Below are positions 26,085-35,668 of a stretch of DNA of 64,000 bases, in pieces. The position numbers and the translations under genes were made by a program. Position 1 is the stretch's first letter; every line of letters starts with the position of its first letter. The DNA comes from an uncultured Selenomonadales bacterium (GTDB lineage Bacteria; Bacillota; Negativicutes; DSM-1736; Dendrosporobacteraceae), in NCBI GenBank assembly GCA_946407015.1, contig CAMJML010000016.1, forward strand, positions 1-64,000. The letters run 5' to 3'. The notes under the pieces are model-generated. The model did no database searches, was not told the origin of the DNA, and saw only the letters and a list, made by a program, of their open reading frames with translations.

Positions 26085-28172
26085 ATGCGAGGGCTGAAAT
26101 TGCCGCAGGTGCAAGGGCAAGGGCTGAAATCAAGTATCAAAACGTATGTGTTAATTGGCCTGATTGGCATGATTAGTCTGTTCATGGCGGTACAAGTGAT
26201 CTACAGTATCACGCAGTATCAGACCAGCATGGAAAAGAAAGTCCAAGAGCAACTCAAAGCGCGGGCCGGGGAAATAACCAATAACTTAAATGCCCGGTTT
26301 GGCCAGATTGGCAAATATACCGAGCTTTTGGCCTACAACATTGAAGCGATGCCACGGTATGATTCGGAATTATTGCTTACGATGATTGAAAAATATATCG
26401 CCTCCGAACCTTTGGTGGTTGGAGGCGGCTTTTGGTTCGAACCGAATGTTTTTCGCAGCGATTTGCGCTACTACGGCCCCTACAAGTATAAAGACGGTCA
26501 AGGAAAAATTACTTTGACCTGGGACTACAGTAATGCGGACTATGACTATTTTAAATACGATTGGTATAAAGCAGGTCTGGTAACAACCAATAAGGTGGTC
26601 TGGAGTCAGCCCTATGAGGATGCCGTGACCAATGTTGCCATGATTACCTCCACCAGTCCGATTAAGAAAAATGGCAAGGTCATTGGTGTGACAACCTTTG
26701 ATATCGGCTTGAAGGAGTTTGAGGACTATATCCGAAGCCTAAAAATCGGTCAGAACGGCTATGCTTTTCTGGTTAGCGGTGAAGGCAACTATTTGGGGCA
26801 CCGGGATACCGGAAAGAATCTCAAGGTAAAAATCACTGAAGAGCAGGATGAAGCACTGAAGGCGCTCGGCAAAGAAATTACCCAGGCCACTGCGATAACA
26901 TTGACACAAAGCAGCAGCTTCGGAGAGGATGACTTTATCGCGTTTGCACCGATTGGCGACACGGGAATGAAACTGGTGCTTGTTTATCCGGTGCAGGAAG
27001 CTTATCAGGAAGTCAAACAGGTCCTTATAACGAATATCGGGATATTTCTGCTGTTGGTAGTGCTTATGGCCTTCATGATCAGCAAGGGCTTTAATAGCAG
27101 AATTGGTGTTCCGTTAACACAGTTAGTGCGGGATGCGGATCAAATTGCGCAAGGAAATCTCGCTTTAAAAGTCAAGATTTCCACCCAGGATGAAATTGGC
27201 AAGCTGGCCAGCAGCTTTAACAAGATGGCGGAAAACTTGCGTGACATGATCGAACAGGTCTTGCAGCTGGCCGAGCATGTTGCCGCGTCGGCCGAGCAGC
27301 TGACTGCCAATGCCGAACAGTCGGCCCATGCCACTCAGGAGGTCGCCCAGGCTATTCAGCTGGTTTCCAGTGGAACCAACGAGCAAGTTCAGCAGCTAAG
27401 TGCGACGGTAAGCGGCGTTGAACAGGTTTCAACCGGTGCCCAGTTGGTCATGGAAAACGCCGATGCTGCCGCGATGACTGCCGAACAAACGGCCCGGACT
27501 GCTCACGAAGGCCGCAAGGCCGTCGCTGATGCCATTGATCAGATGACAAGCTTAGAATCAAGCATCCATCATACGGCGCAGGTTGTATCGCTGCTGGGAG
27601 AGCGCTCCAAGGAGATCGGACAGATCATTGATACCATCTCAGGCATAGCCGGACAGACCAATTTGCTGGCTTTAAATGCCGCCATTGAGGCGGCGAGGGC
27701 GGGAGAGCAGGGAAGAGGCTTTGCTGTTGTGGCGGAGGAAGTCCGGAAGCTGGCTGAACAGTCGCAAACGGCAGCCAAACAGATTACCGAACTGATTCAG
27801 GAGATCCAAAGCGAAACTCAGCAAGCTGTTCAGGCCATGCAGTCCGGTACCAGCGAGGTTAAATTGGGAGCTGAAGTGGTTCAGCGTGCCGGTGAGGATT
27901 TTACCGGAATCGTAACCCTTGTCGAGCAGGTAACCGCTCAAGTAAAAGCTATTTTGGCTTCATCACGGGATATGGCAGGAAAAAGCCGGCAAGTCGTAGG
28001 CCTGGTTGGCAACATTGACCAAATTAGCAAAGAAAATTCCGATCAAGCCCAGAACGTATCAGCAGCAACCCAGGAACAATCTGCAGGCATGGCTGAGATT
28101 GCCCAGTCCAGTCAGGATTTGGCCCAAAGGGCTCAGGAATTGCGGGAAATTGTCAGCCGGTTTCATATTTAA
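26085..28172 (+). CDS. Methyl-accepting chemotaxis protein (Cache-type sensor)
   Basis: 695 residues: membrane helix near 20-45, an extracytoplasmic double-Cache (dCache-like) sensor with GGGFWFEPN and [15 protein letters not shown], second helix near 310-330, HAMP domain ([20 protein letters not shown]), then a long coiled-coil signalling domain with the conserved tip [20 protein letters not shown] and [20 protein letters not shown]. It passes ligand signals to CheA/CheW. GAGGAGG precedes the ATG. No chemotaxis genes adjoin. dCache domains often bind amino acids or carboxylates; ligand unknown. Confidence 0.94.
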   Translation: MRGLKLPQVQGQGLKSSIKTYVLIGLIGMISLFMAVQVIYSITQYQTSMEKKVQEQLKARAGEITNNLNARFGQIGKYTELLAYNIEAMPRYDSELLLTMIEKYIASEPLVVGGGFWFEPNVFRSDLRYYGPYKYKDGQGKITLTWDYSNADYDYFKYDWYKAGLVTTNKVVWSQPYEDAVTNVAMITSTSPIKKNGKVIGVTTFDIGLKEFEDYIRSLKIGQNGYAFLVSGEGNYLGHRDTGKNLKVKITEEQDEALKALGKEITQATAITLTQSSSFGEDDFIAFAPIGDTGMKLVLVYPVQEAYQEVKQVLITNIGIFLLLVVLMAFMISKGFNSRIGVPLTQLVRDADQIAQGNLALKVKISTQDEIGKLASSFNKMAENLRDMIEQVLQLAEHVAASAEQLTANAEQSAHATQEVAQAIQLVSSGTNEQVQQLSATVSGVEQVSTGAQLVMENADAAAMTAEQTARTAHEGRKAVADAIDQMTSLESSIHHTAQVVSLLGERSKEIGQIIDTISGIAGQTNLLALNAAIEAARAGEQGRGFAVVAEEVRKLAEQSQTAAKQITELIQEIQSETQQAVQAMQSGTSEVKLGAEVVQRAGEDFTGIVTLVEQVTAQVKAILASSRDMAGKSRQVVGLVGNIDQISKENSDQAQNVSAATQEQSAGMAEIAQSSQDLAQRAQELREIVSRFHI

Positions 28173-28268
28173 ACTAGAGGAAGCGGCGCTCCATCAGGGG
28201 TGCCGCCTAAATTTCTGCCGATGGATGAAACCCAGGCTTTACAAATCCAGCTGGAAAAATTATCATAT

Positions 28269-28290
28269 AATTAGTTAGAGCTAACTAATT
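28269..28290. promoter_or_regulatory. Operator palindrome before the nitroreductase gene
   Basis: AATTAGTTAG-AG-CTAACTAATT, a perfect 10-bp inverted repeat directly before the ribosome binding site. The same arms recur at 29904-29929. Confidence 0.75.
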
Positions 28291-28304
28291 AGGGAGGGGG
28301 AACT

Positions 28305-29429
28305 TTGAACCGGAAGCAGTTTTTGACTGGTTGCTTAACCGGTGCTGTGGCAGCCGGTTGCAGCGCATGGGGATATTCCTGGCTTGCAAAGCCAGAGGAG
28401 CATGTGCCGAGAAATACGGTAGGCTTACAGCCTGTTAAAGATTTCAATCAAGTGGAAACGGAAATCCTTTATCTGGCGTCATTAGCACCAAGCGGACATA
28501 ATGCTCAGCCCTGGGTGATTACTGTAAATAGCCACAACCATTGGATGATTGGGTCGGATAGAAGCCGGTGGCTGCCTGTGGTGGATCCTGAGAACCGAGA
28601 GTTAGTCTTATCAATTGGCGCATTTTGCGAAAATCTGGCCGCTGCGGCCAATAGCTATGGCTATGCTGCCGAATTTAACCCTGTGGGAAGCAATGGTTTT
28701 AGTACCCAGCTGGTGGAAGTCTGCCTCAGCAAAAGCCGGGAAAACATTGGCTCTGACCAAGCTCTCAGGGGCCGCAGAACCATCCGGAAGCAAATACTGG
28801 CGAACCCCATCGGGGATGAAGACCTTCGCTATTTAATGGGCAGTCAGTCTGATGGGATGACTTTTCATCCTGCACAATCCCGTGAAGGGATTTATTTGCG
28901 TCAAGCCACCTTAGCAGCCAATGAAGCTCAGCTTGCCAGTGATGCGGCTCAGGCTGAACTGGCCGAATGGATTCGCTGGAAAGCTGAGGAGGCCAAGGAA
29001 CATGGCACCGGCCTTACTCCTGAAAGCATGGAAATGTCAGGTGTCATACGCTGGCTTGCCAAAAACTTCTTAACGAAAAAGGACGTAATGGAAAATACCT
29101 TTCGGAAAGAAACTTTAAAACTGGTTAGGGAACAGGTCGAAAATTGTGCCGGATGGCTCCTTGTGCGCAGCGCCGGTCAAGGGCTTGCGAGTTTGCTGCA
29201 GGCAGGCAGAGTGCTTGAGGCGGCCTGGCTGAGGGCTTTTGAAAAGTCCATTGCCTTTCACCCCATGACGCAAATTCTGGAGGAGCCTGCGCTAAAATCC
29301 GCATTGGCACGGGAGTTTGAAGACAAAAATATCCAATTTATTATCAGGGTAGGGTATGTTCGCCAATATCCGCAGCCGGTCAGTATTCGCCTGCCGCTGG
29401 ACCGGATGATCAAAAGTAGCCAGCCCTAG
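28305..29429 (+). CDS. Acg-like nitroreductase-family protein, exported
   Basis: 374 residues starting at TTG 28305, 4-5 bases after GGGAGGGGG. The N-terminus RKQFLTGCLTGAVAAGC looks like an export signal, Tat-like with RK in place of RR, with a possible lipidation cysteine. The body matches the nitroreductase/Acg group (LASLAPSGHNAQPW, RRTIRKQILANPI, LLVRSAGQGLASLLQAGRVLE), which bind FMN or an FMN analogue. Substrate unknown. It is the first gene of a unit with a MarR regulator, whose start lies on its stop codon. Confidence 0.82.
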   Translation: MNRKQFLTGCLTGAVAAGCSAWGYSWLAKPEEHVPRNTVGLQPVKDFNQVETEILYLASLAPSGHNAQPWVITVNSHNHWMIGSDRSRWLPVVDPENRELVLSIGAFCENLAAAANSYGYAAEFNPVGSNGFSTQLVEVCLSKSRENIGSDQALRGRRTIRKQILANPIGDEDLRYLMGSQSDGMTFHPAQSREGIYLRQATLAANEAQLASDAAQAELAEWIRWKAEEAKEHGTGLTPESMEMSGVIRWLAKNFLTKKDVMENTFRKETLKLVREQVENCAGWLLVRSAGQGLASLLQAGRVLEAAWLRAFEKSIAFHPMTQILEEPALKSALAREFEDKNIQFIIRVGYVRQYPQPVSIRLPLDRMIKSSQP

Positions 29430-29447
29430 ATGCTTTACAGGAGGAAT

Positions 29448-29891
29448 ATGGTGGAAACAGAAGCACTGATTGTTCAATATATTGACCGGCTTTCAGAATC
29501 CATGCGGCATTCGATGCGCCGGTATAAAGAGGAAAACACCGGCAGTGAACTATTTAATCTGACCATTACGCAATTACATTACCTTCATGCCATTCATGAG
29601 CTCAATGGTCCCACGTTTAAACAACTTGTTGATAAATTTCAGGTTCAAAAGTCTACCGTTACCGATATTGTAAACCGGCTGGTTAAGCGTAACTTAGTGT
29701 TTAAGCAGCAATCCCAGGAGGATTTACGTGCTTTCCATGTTTATTTGACAGATAAAGGGTTAGGTTTATTAGCGATCGAAAATCAGGGGTACTTTTATTT
29801 TGCCCACAAGATGACCCGGTGTCTCAATGAGCAGGAGAAGGAACAGTTCACAACATTATTAAAGAAAATTGTACGCGATATTGAAAAATAA
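29448..29891 (+). CDS. MarR family regulator of the nitroreductase unit
   Basis: 147 residues from ATG 29448 (GTG 29451 has slightly better spacing from AGGAGG; ATG 29430 lies directly at the previous stop). Winged-helix MarR features: LTITQLHYLHAIHELNGPTF, VQKSTVTDIVNRLVKRNLV and QEDLRAFHVYLTDKG. The protein most likely binds the TTAGTTAG/CTAACTAA palindromes that bracket the unit at 28269 and 29904, so that the genes on both sides respond to one signal. Confidence 0.9.
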   Translation: MVETEALIVQYIDRLSESMRHSMRRYKEENTGSELFNLTITQLHYLHAIHELNGPTFKQLVDKFQVQKSTVTDIVNRLVKRNLVFKQQSQEDLRAFHVYLTDKGLGLLAIENQGYFYFAHKMTRCLNEQEKEQFTTLLKKIVRDIEK

Positions 29892-29903
29892 AAAAATTTC
29901 AGC

Positions 29904-29929
29904 AATTAGTTAGTTTAGACTAACTAATT
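29904..29929. promoter_or_regulatory. Second operator palindrome of the same regulator
   Basis: AATTAGTTAG-TTTAGA-CTAACTAATT. Arms identical to 28269-28290 but with a 6-base instead of a 2-base centre. Confidence 0.75.
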
Positions 29930-29949
29930 AAAAGAGGAGGAAGAATCAG

Positions 29950-30468
29950 ATGAGAGTCAAAAAAATAATCGCAACGCTTTGGAGCCTGTTTTTATTAGCA
30001 GCCGTCAGCATGAGCCATAATTTTGTGCTTGCCCAAGGTACGCCCATCCGGGTTGAAGCTATCGAGAATATTAGCTCACAGCATCATCACTTGCATGACC
30101 GCGTGCCTTTTAAAACCGTGACCGACCTATGGGTAGACGATAGGGTCATGATTCCGGCCGGTACTGTTGTTGAGGCAGTCATTACAAAGCTAAAAAGGTC
30201 CGGAGCCTGGGACCAAGACGGTGAACTCGAAGTCACTTTTTCTTCAATAACAGCCAGTGACGGACGAATATTAGCCATGACCGGCACGTTGGCAAAGCGC
30301 GGCGGAAAGCCTAATTTCCTGATTCGCTATTCGCTTGGCGGTGTTTTTGTCAAAGGGAAGGCGGCTGTGATCCAAGCCGGTGAGCAAGCTGAGGTACAAA
30401 TAGCAGCCGATACTCCAGTACATATCGCTGCTAAGTCTGAAACAGACTCAGTGAATAAAGAAAAATAA
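29950..30468 (+). CDS. Secreted protein of unknown function
   Basis: 172 residues with a clear signal peptide (VKKIIATLWSLFLLAAVSM, cleavage near VLA-QG). The mature part contains DLWVDDRVMIPAGTVVEAVI and ELEVTFSSITASDGRILAM, a beta-rich pattern seen in exported proteins with a PAGT motif; the function is not known to me. AAGAGGAGG lies before the ATG. An operator shared with the upstream nitroreductase/MarR pair suggests joint induction. Confidence 0.75.
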   Translation: MRVKKIIATLWSLFLLAAVSMSHNFVLAQGTPIRVEAIENISSQHHHLHDRVPFKTVTDLWVDDRVMIPAGTVVEAVITKLKRSGAWDQDGELEVTFSSITASDGRILAMTGTLAKRGGKPNFLIRYSLGGVFVKGKAAVIQAGEQAEVQIAADTPVHIAAKSETDSVNKEK

Positions 30469-30494
30469 ATCCCTGATTCGAACGAATCAGGGAT
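30466..30494 (-). terminator. Intrinsic terminator of the minus-strand DUF2157 operon
   Basis: ATCCCTGATTCG-AA-CGAATCAGGGAT, followed on the minus strand by TTATTTTTC. It may also serve the plus-strand gene, though the T run is poor there. Confidence 0.75.
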
Positions 30495-30504
30495 CAGGAT
30501 TGAA

Positions 30505-31059
30505 TTACTTTTTGGGCAGATTTGGGTGCTGCAGAAATTCTGACAGGGGTTGGTTATTGATATAAAGCTGCTCAATAACCCCATAACCATCTTTGAGACG
30601 AACGGCAGCCACCGCGGTTGTACCGGCATGCTCACGATAAGCGGTTTCTGCGGCTGTGGTCAGATCTTCAGGCAGATAATAGCGTTTAAACGGAAGCTCA
30701 ACCTGGATGATGTCATCCTGGACAGAACTGATTTTCACTTGAATGTAGGCACTGTGGGGAGGTACGGCGCGGCTGATGCCGCGAATATAAGCATGGTTTT
30801 GGCTGTCCCGGTCAATCCAGGCATAGGCGGTCTGACCATAAAGCCATGCCGTATTGTCAAGACGGGGGCCAGCCGCTTGCTGAAAGCGCAAATCCATGTA
30901 GCGCCCCTTGAAGGCATCGTAAGGATCAACAGGGGCGGTTTGCCAATAGAATTTTTCCCCGGTTTGCAGGATGTTTTCCCAGTGCCAGGCCATATAAAGG
31001 GGAACTGACAATTGCAGGATGGCAATCACGATCAATAACAGCATACGTGCTTGTTTCAT
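30505..31059 (-). CDS. GDYXXLXY domain membrane protein
   Basis: 184 residues: one N-terminal membrane helix, then an extracytoplasmic domain with the family signature in the form DPYDAFKGRYMDLRF (residues 46-60). Proteins of this family are often encoded beside DUF2157 membrane proteins, as here. The start overlaps the DUF2157 stop by four bases (ATGA), showing translational coupling. No function is established. Confidence 0.83.
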   Translation of the reverse strand: MKQARMLLLIVIAILQLSVPLYMAWHWENILQTGEKFYWQTAPVDPYDAFKGRYMDLRFQQAAGPRLDNTAWLYGQTAYAWIDRDSQNHAYIRGISRAVPPHSAYIQVKISSVQDDIIQVELPFKRYYLPEDLTTAAETAYREHAGTTAVAAVRLKDGYGVIEQLYINNQPLSEFLQHPNLPKK

Positions 31060-32351
31060 GTTCCACCTCCGCCTTTACGCCGTACCATATAGAGATTAGC
31101 TCCCAAAAAGGCAAGGCCCAGCAGCATAAAGACCAGCCCACGGATGATAAAGCTGAAATGGATATCCAGGAAGCGGGCGGCAATGACTGCTGCCAGCAGC
31201 AGCATTCCGGTATTCACCAGCCCCAACTGCTGCCGGTGAACTCCGGTACGGATGGTACGGAGACTGATATAAAGAAAAAAGAGATTGACTAAAATAGTAG
31301 CCGCCATCCCGCTAAGGTCAACCAGATTGAGCAGATAGCCGCCGGCAACGATGAAAGGGGCGAATAAGACCGGCAGGTCCTGCCAGCCACAACGGCGGAC
31401 AAACTGGTTTTGAGCAGATAGCAGCAGAAGCAGGACGATCGTGACTAAGCTGGTTTCAGGCATGGAAGGGGAAAAACGAACATCAAGCTGATCCCAGAAG
31501 CTGTTGAAGGTCAGCAGGAACAGTAATCCGGTACTTCCGGCTAAACCGATGAAACGAAAAGGCATTGACCAGCCTTCCTTGCCGGTATAAAACCATAACC
31601 GGCCCATTAAAGCATTGCATGTAAATAAGGCGCTGTAAATCAACAGACTGAACTGGTTGATGAAGCGGCTGAATAGGGCTGTAAAAGCAATATAAAAACA
31701 AAGGTTGGCGACCCAGCAGGTAATGACCGTGGTATTGGCATAGCGCTCCAGCTTGATTAACCGGTAGTAATGAGGTATGACCAGCCCCAATAGCAGCAGC
31801 AGCCAGGACCACTGCGATTCAAGGCTGAAAGAGCTGCCGGTGGTCCAGGCCGTCAGCCCAAGGGTATAAAAAATACCGACACTGCGCGAGCTTAAGAGAT
31901 AAATGACCGGTAAAGACAAGAGCAGCCAAGTACGCAAAAACGCATCAGTATCTTCGGTCAGGTGATAAGTTTGCCCGACCAAAGCCATTGATGCGCCAAT
32001 CATCAGAAATTGAAAAGTGCCGGCTGATTCACGCCAGACAAGACTGTCTTGTTTCTTATACAGGGTTAGGCCTGAAATGATTTGCGAGAGCAGCAATAAT
32101 GCAACTGCAATCAGCAAACGGGTGATTTCAGACAGGCTTTCCCAATTGTGCGCCAAAATCAAAATAACTCCTAAGCCTACCAGAATGACGCCAATCACTC
32201 CGAAGATCAGAAGCACAGTGCGTGTTCCCAGTGTAGATTCCGGTACTCCATAATGGCGTCTTAAATTTTCAGCCGCTTCAGGAGTTAAAATGCCTTTGCT
32301 GACCAGGTCAGGCAGTTCGCGGTATAACCATTCAACGGCTTTTTTGCTCAT
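31056..32351 (-). CDS. DUF2157 multi-pass membrane protein
   Basis: 431 residues from ATG 32351, 7 bases after TAGGAGA. The N-terminal cytoplasmic part (VEWLYRELPDLVSKGILTPEAAENLRRHYG, in part) is the DUF2157 signature, followed by about 12 to 14 membrane segments. Function unknown. It forms a two-gene operon with the GDYXXLXY protein. Confidence 0.85.
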   Translation of the reverse strand: MSKKAVEWLYRELPDLVSKGILTPEAAENLRRHYGVPESTLGTRTVLLIFGVIGVILVGLGVILILAHNWESLSEITRLLIAVALLLLSQIISGLTLYKKQDSLVWRESAGTFQFLMIGASMALVGQTYHLTEDTDAFLRTWLLLSLPVIYLLSSRSVGIFYTLGLTAWTTGSSFSLESQWSWLLLLLGLVIPHYYRLIKLERYANTTVITCWVANLCFYIAFTALFSRFINQFSLLIYSALFTCNALMGRLWFYTGKEGWSMPFRFIGLAGSTGLLFLLTFNSFWDQLDVRFSPSMPETSLVTIVLLLLLSAQNQFVRRCGWQDLPVLFAPFIVAGGYLLNLVDLSGMAATILVNLFFLYISLRTIRTGVHRQQLGLVNTGMLLLAAVIAARFLDIHFSFIIRGLVFMLLGLAFLGANLYMVRRKGGGGT

Positions 32352-32425
32352 AGGCAATTCTCCTAATAGATTTTTTCAACTCTAGTATAATGCTAAATGG
32401 CAAAAAAGACCAGTATGTTGTTTGA

Positions 32426-33100
32426 TTAGCAGAAATTAAGGATAAAAACCGACAGGCCGGTCATGACCATCACCGCAGCATAATCTCTAGCTGTCAAGAC
32501 GACCCGGCTGCGGAAACTACTCATTCGGCGGTTGGCAAAACCTCGTAATTCCAGACTTAAGGCCATGGTTTCCGACCGGCTGACTGCTTTCAGGACCAGC
32601 GGTTTTAAAATGGCTGCATAGGCGGTCAGCCGTTTCAGCGGGTTGCCTTGTGACCGGTAACCGCGGCAGGCTTGTGCTTCCTGGATGGCTTTGCTTTCAT
32701 TTAAAAAATCAGGGATAAAGCGAAGAGCAGCAGTCAGCATGAAGGCATACTCATGAGGAACACGGCATTGGGACACCAGCGCAATGGATAAATCCTGCAT
32801 GCGGGTTGTTGCCAGCAGAATGAAAAAAACCAGGGTCATGGCAGTCATTTTCAGTGCGGTGGTGATGGCAAGCGTAGTATCACCACTTAGGGCAAGCTGT
32901 ATTCCTGCCAGCAGTGCAGCAAACAGCAATAGGCTGGCAATCCCTTTATAGACGGTTGCCCGTACCTGTGAGGCAACCAATAACAGCAGCTGGCCGGCAA
33001 TCAGCAAGCCTAAAGCAGTCATCGACTGCAGCATAATCGACCATAAAGTAATGAACAGGGTGAGTAATAACTTTGTCAGTGGGGCAAACTTTTGCATCAT
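32426..33100 (-). CDS. ecfT: ECF transporter T component
   Basis: 224 residues, about five membrane helices, with the two coupling motifs that dock onto the ATPases: QACRGYRS (near 142-149) and LELRGFANRR (near 184-193). It links the S component to the ATPase pair. AAGGAG lies 6-7 bases before the ATG, and the start overlaps the ATPase stop by four bases. It is the last gene of the T-box-led operon. Confidence 0.88.
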   Translation of the reverse strand: MMQKFAPLTKLLLTLFITLWSIMLQSMTALGLLIAGQLLLLVASQVRATVYKGIASLLLFAALLAGIQLALSGDTTLAITTALKMTAMTLVFFILLATTRMQDLSIALVSQCRVPHEYAFMLTAALRFIPDFLNESKAIQEAQACRGYRSQGNPLKRLTAYAAILKPLVLKAVSRSETMALSLELRGFANRRMSSFRSRVVLTARDYAAVMVMTGLSVFILNFC

Positions 33101-33912
33101 GGTTTTCTCCTTAACTTCTGGCTCAGTTCACGGATGAGTGGCTCCATCAGGCAAGTTTGCCGGATGCCGAAGGCGGCAACAGACCGGGAGATGGTGAAGG
33201 CCGACGGTGCCGATAATCCCCAGGCGGCAAGGTCTTCATGCTGAAATAACTCCGCTGGGGACCCATCAAAACCTTTGCGGCCATGATCCATGACGATAAC
33301 CCGCTGGGCATGGTGGGCTAGAATTTCCATATCATGTGTAATGAGGAGAATGGTTTTCCCCTGAGCATGCAGTTTGTTTAGTAAAGCAAGCAGTTTTTGG
33401 CATTCCTGGGCGTCCTGGCCGCTGGTCGGCTCATCGAGAATGAGCAGGGCAGGCTGCATCGCCAAAGCCGAGGCGATGGCCAGCCGCTGTTTCTGGCCAC
33501 GGGAGAGCGTGCTGGGATAAGCGCCGGCAAGTGCCGAAAGGCCTGTTACGGCCAGGGCTTCCTGCGTGTAAGCCTGGATTTGCTCCGGACTGTAGCCTAA
33601 CTGCTCCGGTCCGTAACTTACTTCGCTGAAAACAGTATCCCGGAAGATTTGGCGGTCCGGGTTTTGAAAAACATAACCGATGTGATGGGCCATATCGGCT
33701 GGCGAATACGGCTTTGTACTGGTTCCATGCAGCAGAATGTCGCCGCTTGTTGGCTTTCTTAGGGCCATCAGCAAACGCGTTAAGGTGGTTTTGCCACTGC
33801 CGTTTCGTCCGGCTATGGCTAAAAACTCACCGGCATGAATGGTGAGAGAAACCTGTTGAATTGCCTGAGTCTGGGCTTTATAACTAAAATCGACTGAACA
33901 ACATTCAAGCAT
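33097..33912 (-). CDS. ecfA: ECF transporter ATPase (second copy)
   Basis: 271 residues. ABC ATPase with Walker A GRNGSGKTT, Q-loop VFQNPDRQIF, signature LSRGQ (SGGQ in most relatives), Walker B LLILDEPT and H-loop THD. The Q-loop form and C-terminal tail are typical of EcfA proteins. It pairs with the other ATPase encoded just upstream, overlapping it by 8 bases, to drive the T-box-controlled transporter. Confidence 0.9.
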   Translation of the reverse strand: MLECCSVDFSYKAQTQAIQQVSLTIHAGEFLAIAGRNGSGKTTLTRLLMALRKPTSGDILLHGTSTKPYSPADMAHHIGYVFQNPDRQIFRDTVFSEVSYGPEQLGYSPEQIQAYTQEALAVTGLSALAGAYPSTLSRGQKQRLAIASALAMQPALLILDEPTSGQDAQECQKLLALLNKLHAQGKTILLITHDMEILAHHAQRVIVMDHGRKGFDGSPAELFQHEDLAAWGLSAPSAFTISRSVAAFGIRQTCLMEPLIRELSQKLRRKP

Positions 33913-34768
33913 AGTGCCGGGCCTCCTTAGCCAAAACGGCCATTAGTTCGTCAATTGCCTCCTGCTCATTGCGCCAGGCAGCCAGTTTGCAGCCGGTTTG
34001 CGCCTCCAGGGACAGCTTGAGCTGCCAGAGGGGCGGCAGGGCTTCGGGGGTAATGGACTTGGTCCACATGGTGGTCAGTACAGTTTCAGGGGAACCGGCT
34101 TGCACGACTTTTCCCTGATCAAGCAGGATAAATTGATCGGCATAGGGCAAAAGCTGGGTGATATTGTGTTCGACCACCAGAATGGTCAGTCCGCGTTGCT
34201 TGTTAAGGGCTCCCAATAACTGATACAAGGTCGCGGTCCCTTCAGGATCAAGCGCTGAAGAGGGTTCATCCAGTACCAGAACGGATGGATTGGCGGCGAG
34301 GACGCTGCCGATGGCCAAGCGTTGCTTTTGACCGCCGGACAAGGATGCCACCTCCGCTTTTTCATAGCCGGTCAGCCCTACTGCGGCCAATGTTTCGCGT
34401 GTACAGCGGGCAATGTCGGCTTCGGACATTCCCTGGTTTTCCAGGCTGAACGCAATTTCCTCTTCGACCGTCATGGTGACCAGTTGAATCTCATAATCTT
34501 GCAGGACACTGCCAACGGTGCACGCCAGCTCCGGCATACTGCTATCCGTGGTGACAGTGCCTCCCACCGTGACGGTGCCTGATAAACTGCCGCCAAAATA
34601 ATGGGGAATGGCTCCGGCTACAGCCAGGCACAGGGAAGTTTTGCCGGCTCCGCTTGGTCCCAGCAAAGCCGTGAAAGAGCCGCTTTCGACATGAAGGGTA
34701 ATATGATCTAGGACTTTATGCGGATGCTGGTAGGCATAACTAAAGTTTTGAACTGTGATCGCTGACAT
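33905..34768 (-). CDS. ecfA: ECF transporter ATPase (first copy)
   Basis: 287 residues from ATG 34768, 9 bases after AAAGGA (upstream frame to 34834 is inside the S gene). Walker A GPSGAGKTS, Q-loop VLQDYEIQLVTMTV, signature LSGGQKQR, Walker B VLVLDEPSSALDP, H-loop EHN. It overlaps the S-component gene by 29 bases and the second ATPase by 8, so the four genes form one tight operon. Confidence 0.9.
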   Translation of the reverse strand: MSAITVQNFSYAYQHPHKVLDHITLHVESGSFTALLGPSGAGKTSLCLAVAGAIPHYFGGSLSGTVTVGGTVTTDSSMPELACTVGSVLQDYEIQLVTMTVEEEIAFSLENQGMSEADIARCTRETLAAVGLTGYEKAEVASLSGGQKQRLAIGSVLAANPSVLVLDEPSSALDPEGTATLYQLLGALNKQRGLTILVVEHNITQLLPYADQFILLDQGKVVQAGSPETVLTTMWTKSITPEALPPLWQLKLSLEAQTGCKLAAWRNEQEAIDELMAVLAKEARHYA

Positions 34769-35336
34769 GGTGGGATTCCTTTCCGTCAAATAGCTTTTTA
34801 GCAGGGAAATAAAGCAGCTGTGTGATAATCGCATTAATGGAGGCTACCGTAAAAACAACCGGCATCATGGCATATAAGTAAACGGACATGGGTAGGGATA
34901 ACACAATCTTTAAGGTGGTAATAAACGTCAGGCCACTGGCCACGGTGGTTATAAAGCCGGTAAGGGCGGGCTTTATATTGAGTTTCCCGAAGGAGACATT
35001 GGCCAGCGCGCATACTAGCAAAGCGCACACAACAGCACCAACCGGCTCGCTGAGCAGGTTTCCGTAAGGGAAAGCCGATTTGGAAGTAGGGATATTGATA
35101 GCCGCAGCAACCAGGCCAATACCGAAAGACTGGCCAATACTCGGTTTGGTTAAATTAATCGCAATGCAATACATGGCAATGGTCCAGTTAGGTGTAATTC
35201 CACCGATGCTGGGGCTTACCAAATGCAAAATAGCCCCTATGGCCAATAACAGGGTGGTAATGGTGACCCAACGATAAGAACCACCTTTGGTTTTTTCGTA
35301 CACTTTCAGTTCACTTGACTGATTTTCGGTTTTCAT
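34740..35336 (-). CDS. TrpP-like ECF substrate-binding (S) component, probable tryptophan transporter
   Basis: 198 residues with about six membrane helices. The stretch GAILHLVSPSIGGITPNW and the following PTSKSAFPYGNLLSEPVGA resemble Bacillus TrpP, the tryptophan transport protein. It would bind the amino acid and use the T component and two ATPases encoded next. A T-box leader with a likely UGG (Trp) specifier precedes it, giving independent support for tryptophan. GGGAGG lies before the ATG. Bacillus TrpP has no adjacent energising genes; here it has its own set. Confidence 0.82.
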   Translation of the reverse strand: MKTENQSSELKVYEKTKGGSYRWVTITTLLLAIGAILHLVSPSIGGITPNWTIAMYCIAINLTKPSIGQSFGIGLVAAAINIPTSKSAFPYGNLLSEPVGAVVCALLVCALANVSFGKLNIKPALTGFITTVASGLTFITTLKIVLSLPMSVYLYAMMPVVFTVASINAIITQLLYFPAKKLFDGKESHHVSDHSSKL

Positions 35337-35384
35337 GAGACATTCCTCCCTGATGTTTATAATAAAAAGTTAAAAATAAAAACA

Positions 35385-35668
35385 AAAAAACCCCGCGTCT
35401 CTATAGTTCATATAGGGACGAGGAGTTTACCCGCGGTACCACCCTGATTGGCTATTATATATAGCCCAGCTTACTCGGTACGGGAACATGTTCCGATACC
35501 GGCTTCCTGTTAACGGCGGAAGAATTCCGACAGCGCCTACCCCACCGGAGTGGATCGGACTGTATCTACTAGGCCCATTCGACATTCTGAGCAGTGCCAA
35601 ACTTTCACTACCATTGGCTCGCTGAACCCCCCGGGAATGTGTACTCTTCCTAGTCATTGATGATCGCA
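35385..35668 (-). ncRNA. T-box leader, likely tryptophan-specific
   Basis: On the minus strand: a stem I region with GAGCCAA/TTTGGC terminal hairpin, the specifier region GAATGGGCC with a probable TGG codon at 35577-35575, the T-box core AGGGTGGTACCGCG at 35445-35432, and a terminator (CCTCGTCCCTATA / TATAGAGACGCGG, then seven T) ending near 35385. Uncharged tRNA-Trp would stabilise the antiterminator and switch on the downstream ECF operon. The T-box call is firm; the specifier reading needs a covariance model. Confidence 0.92.
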
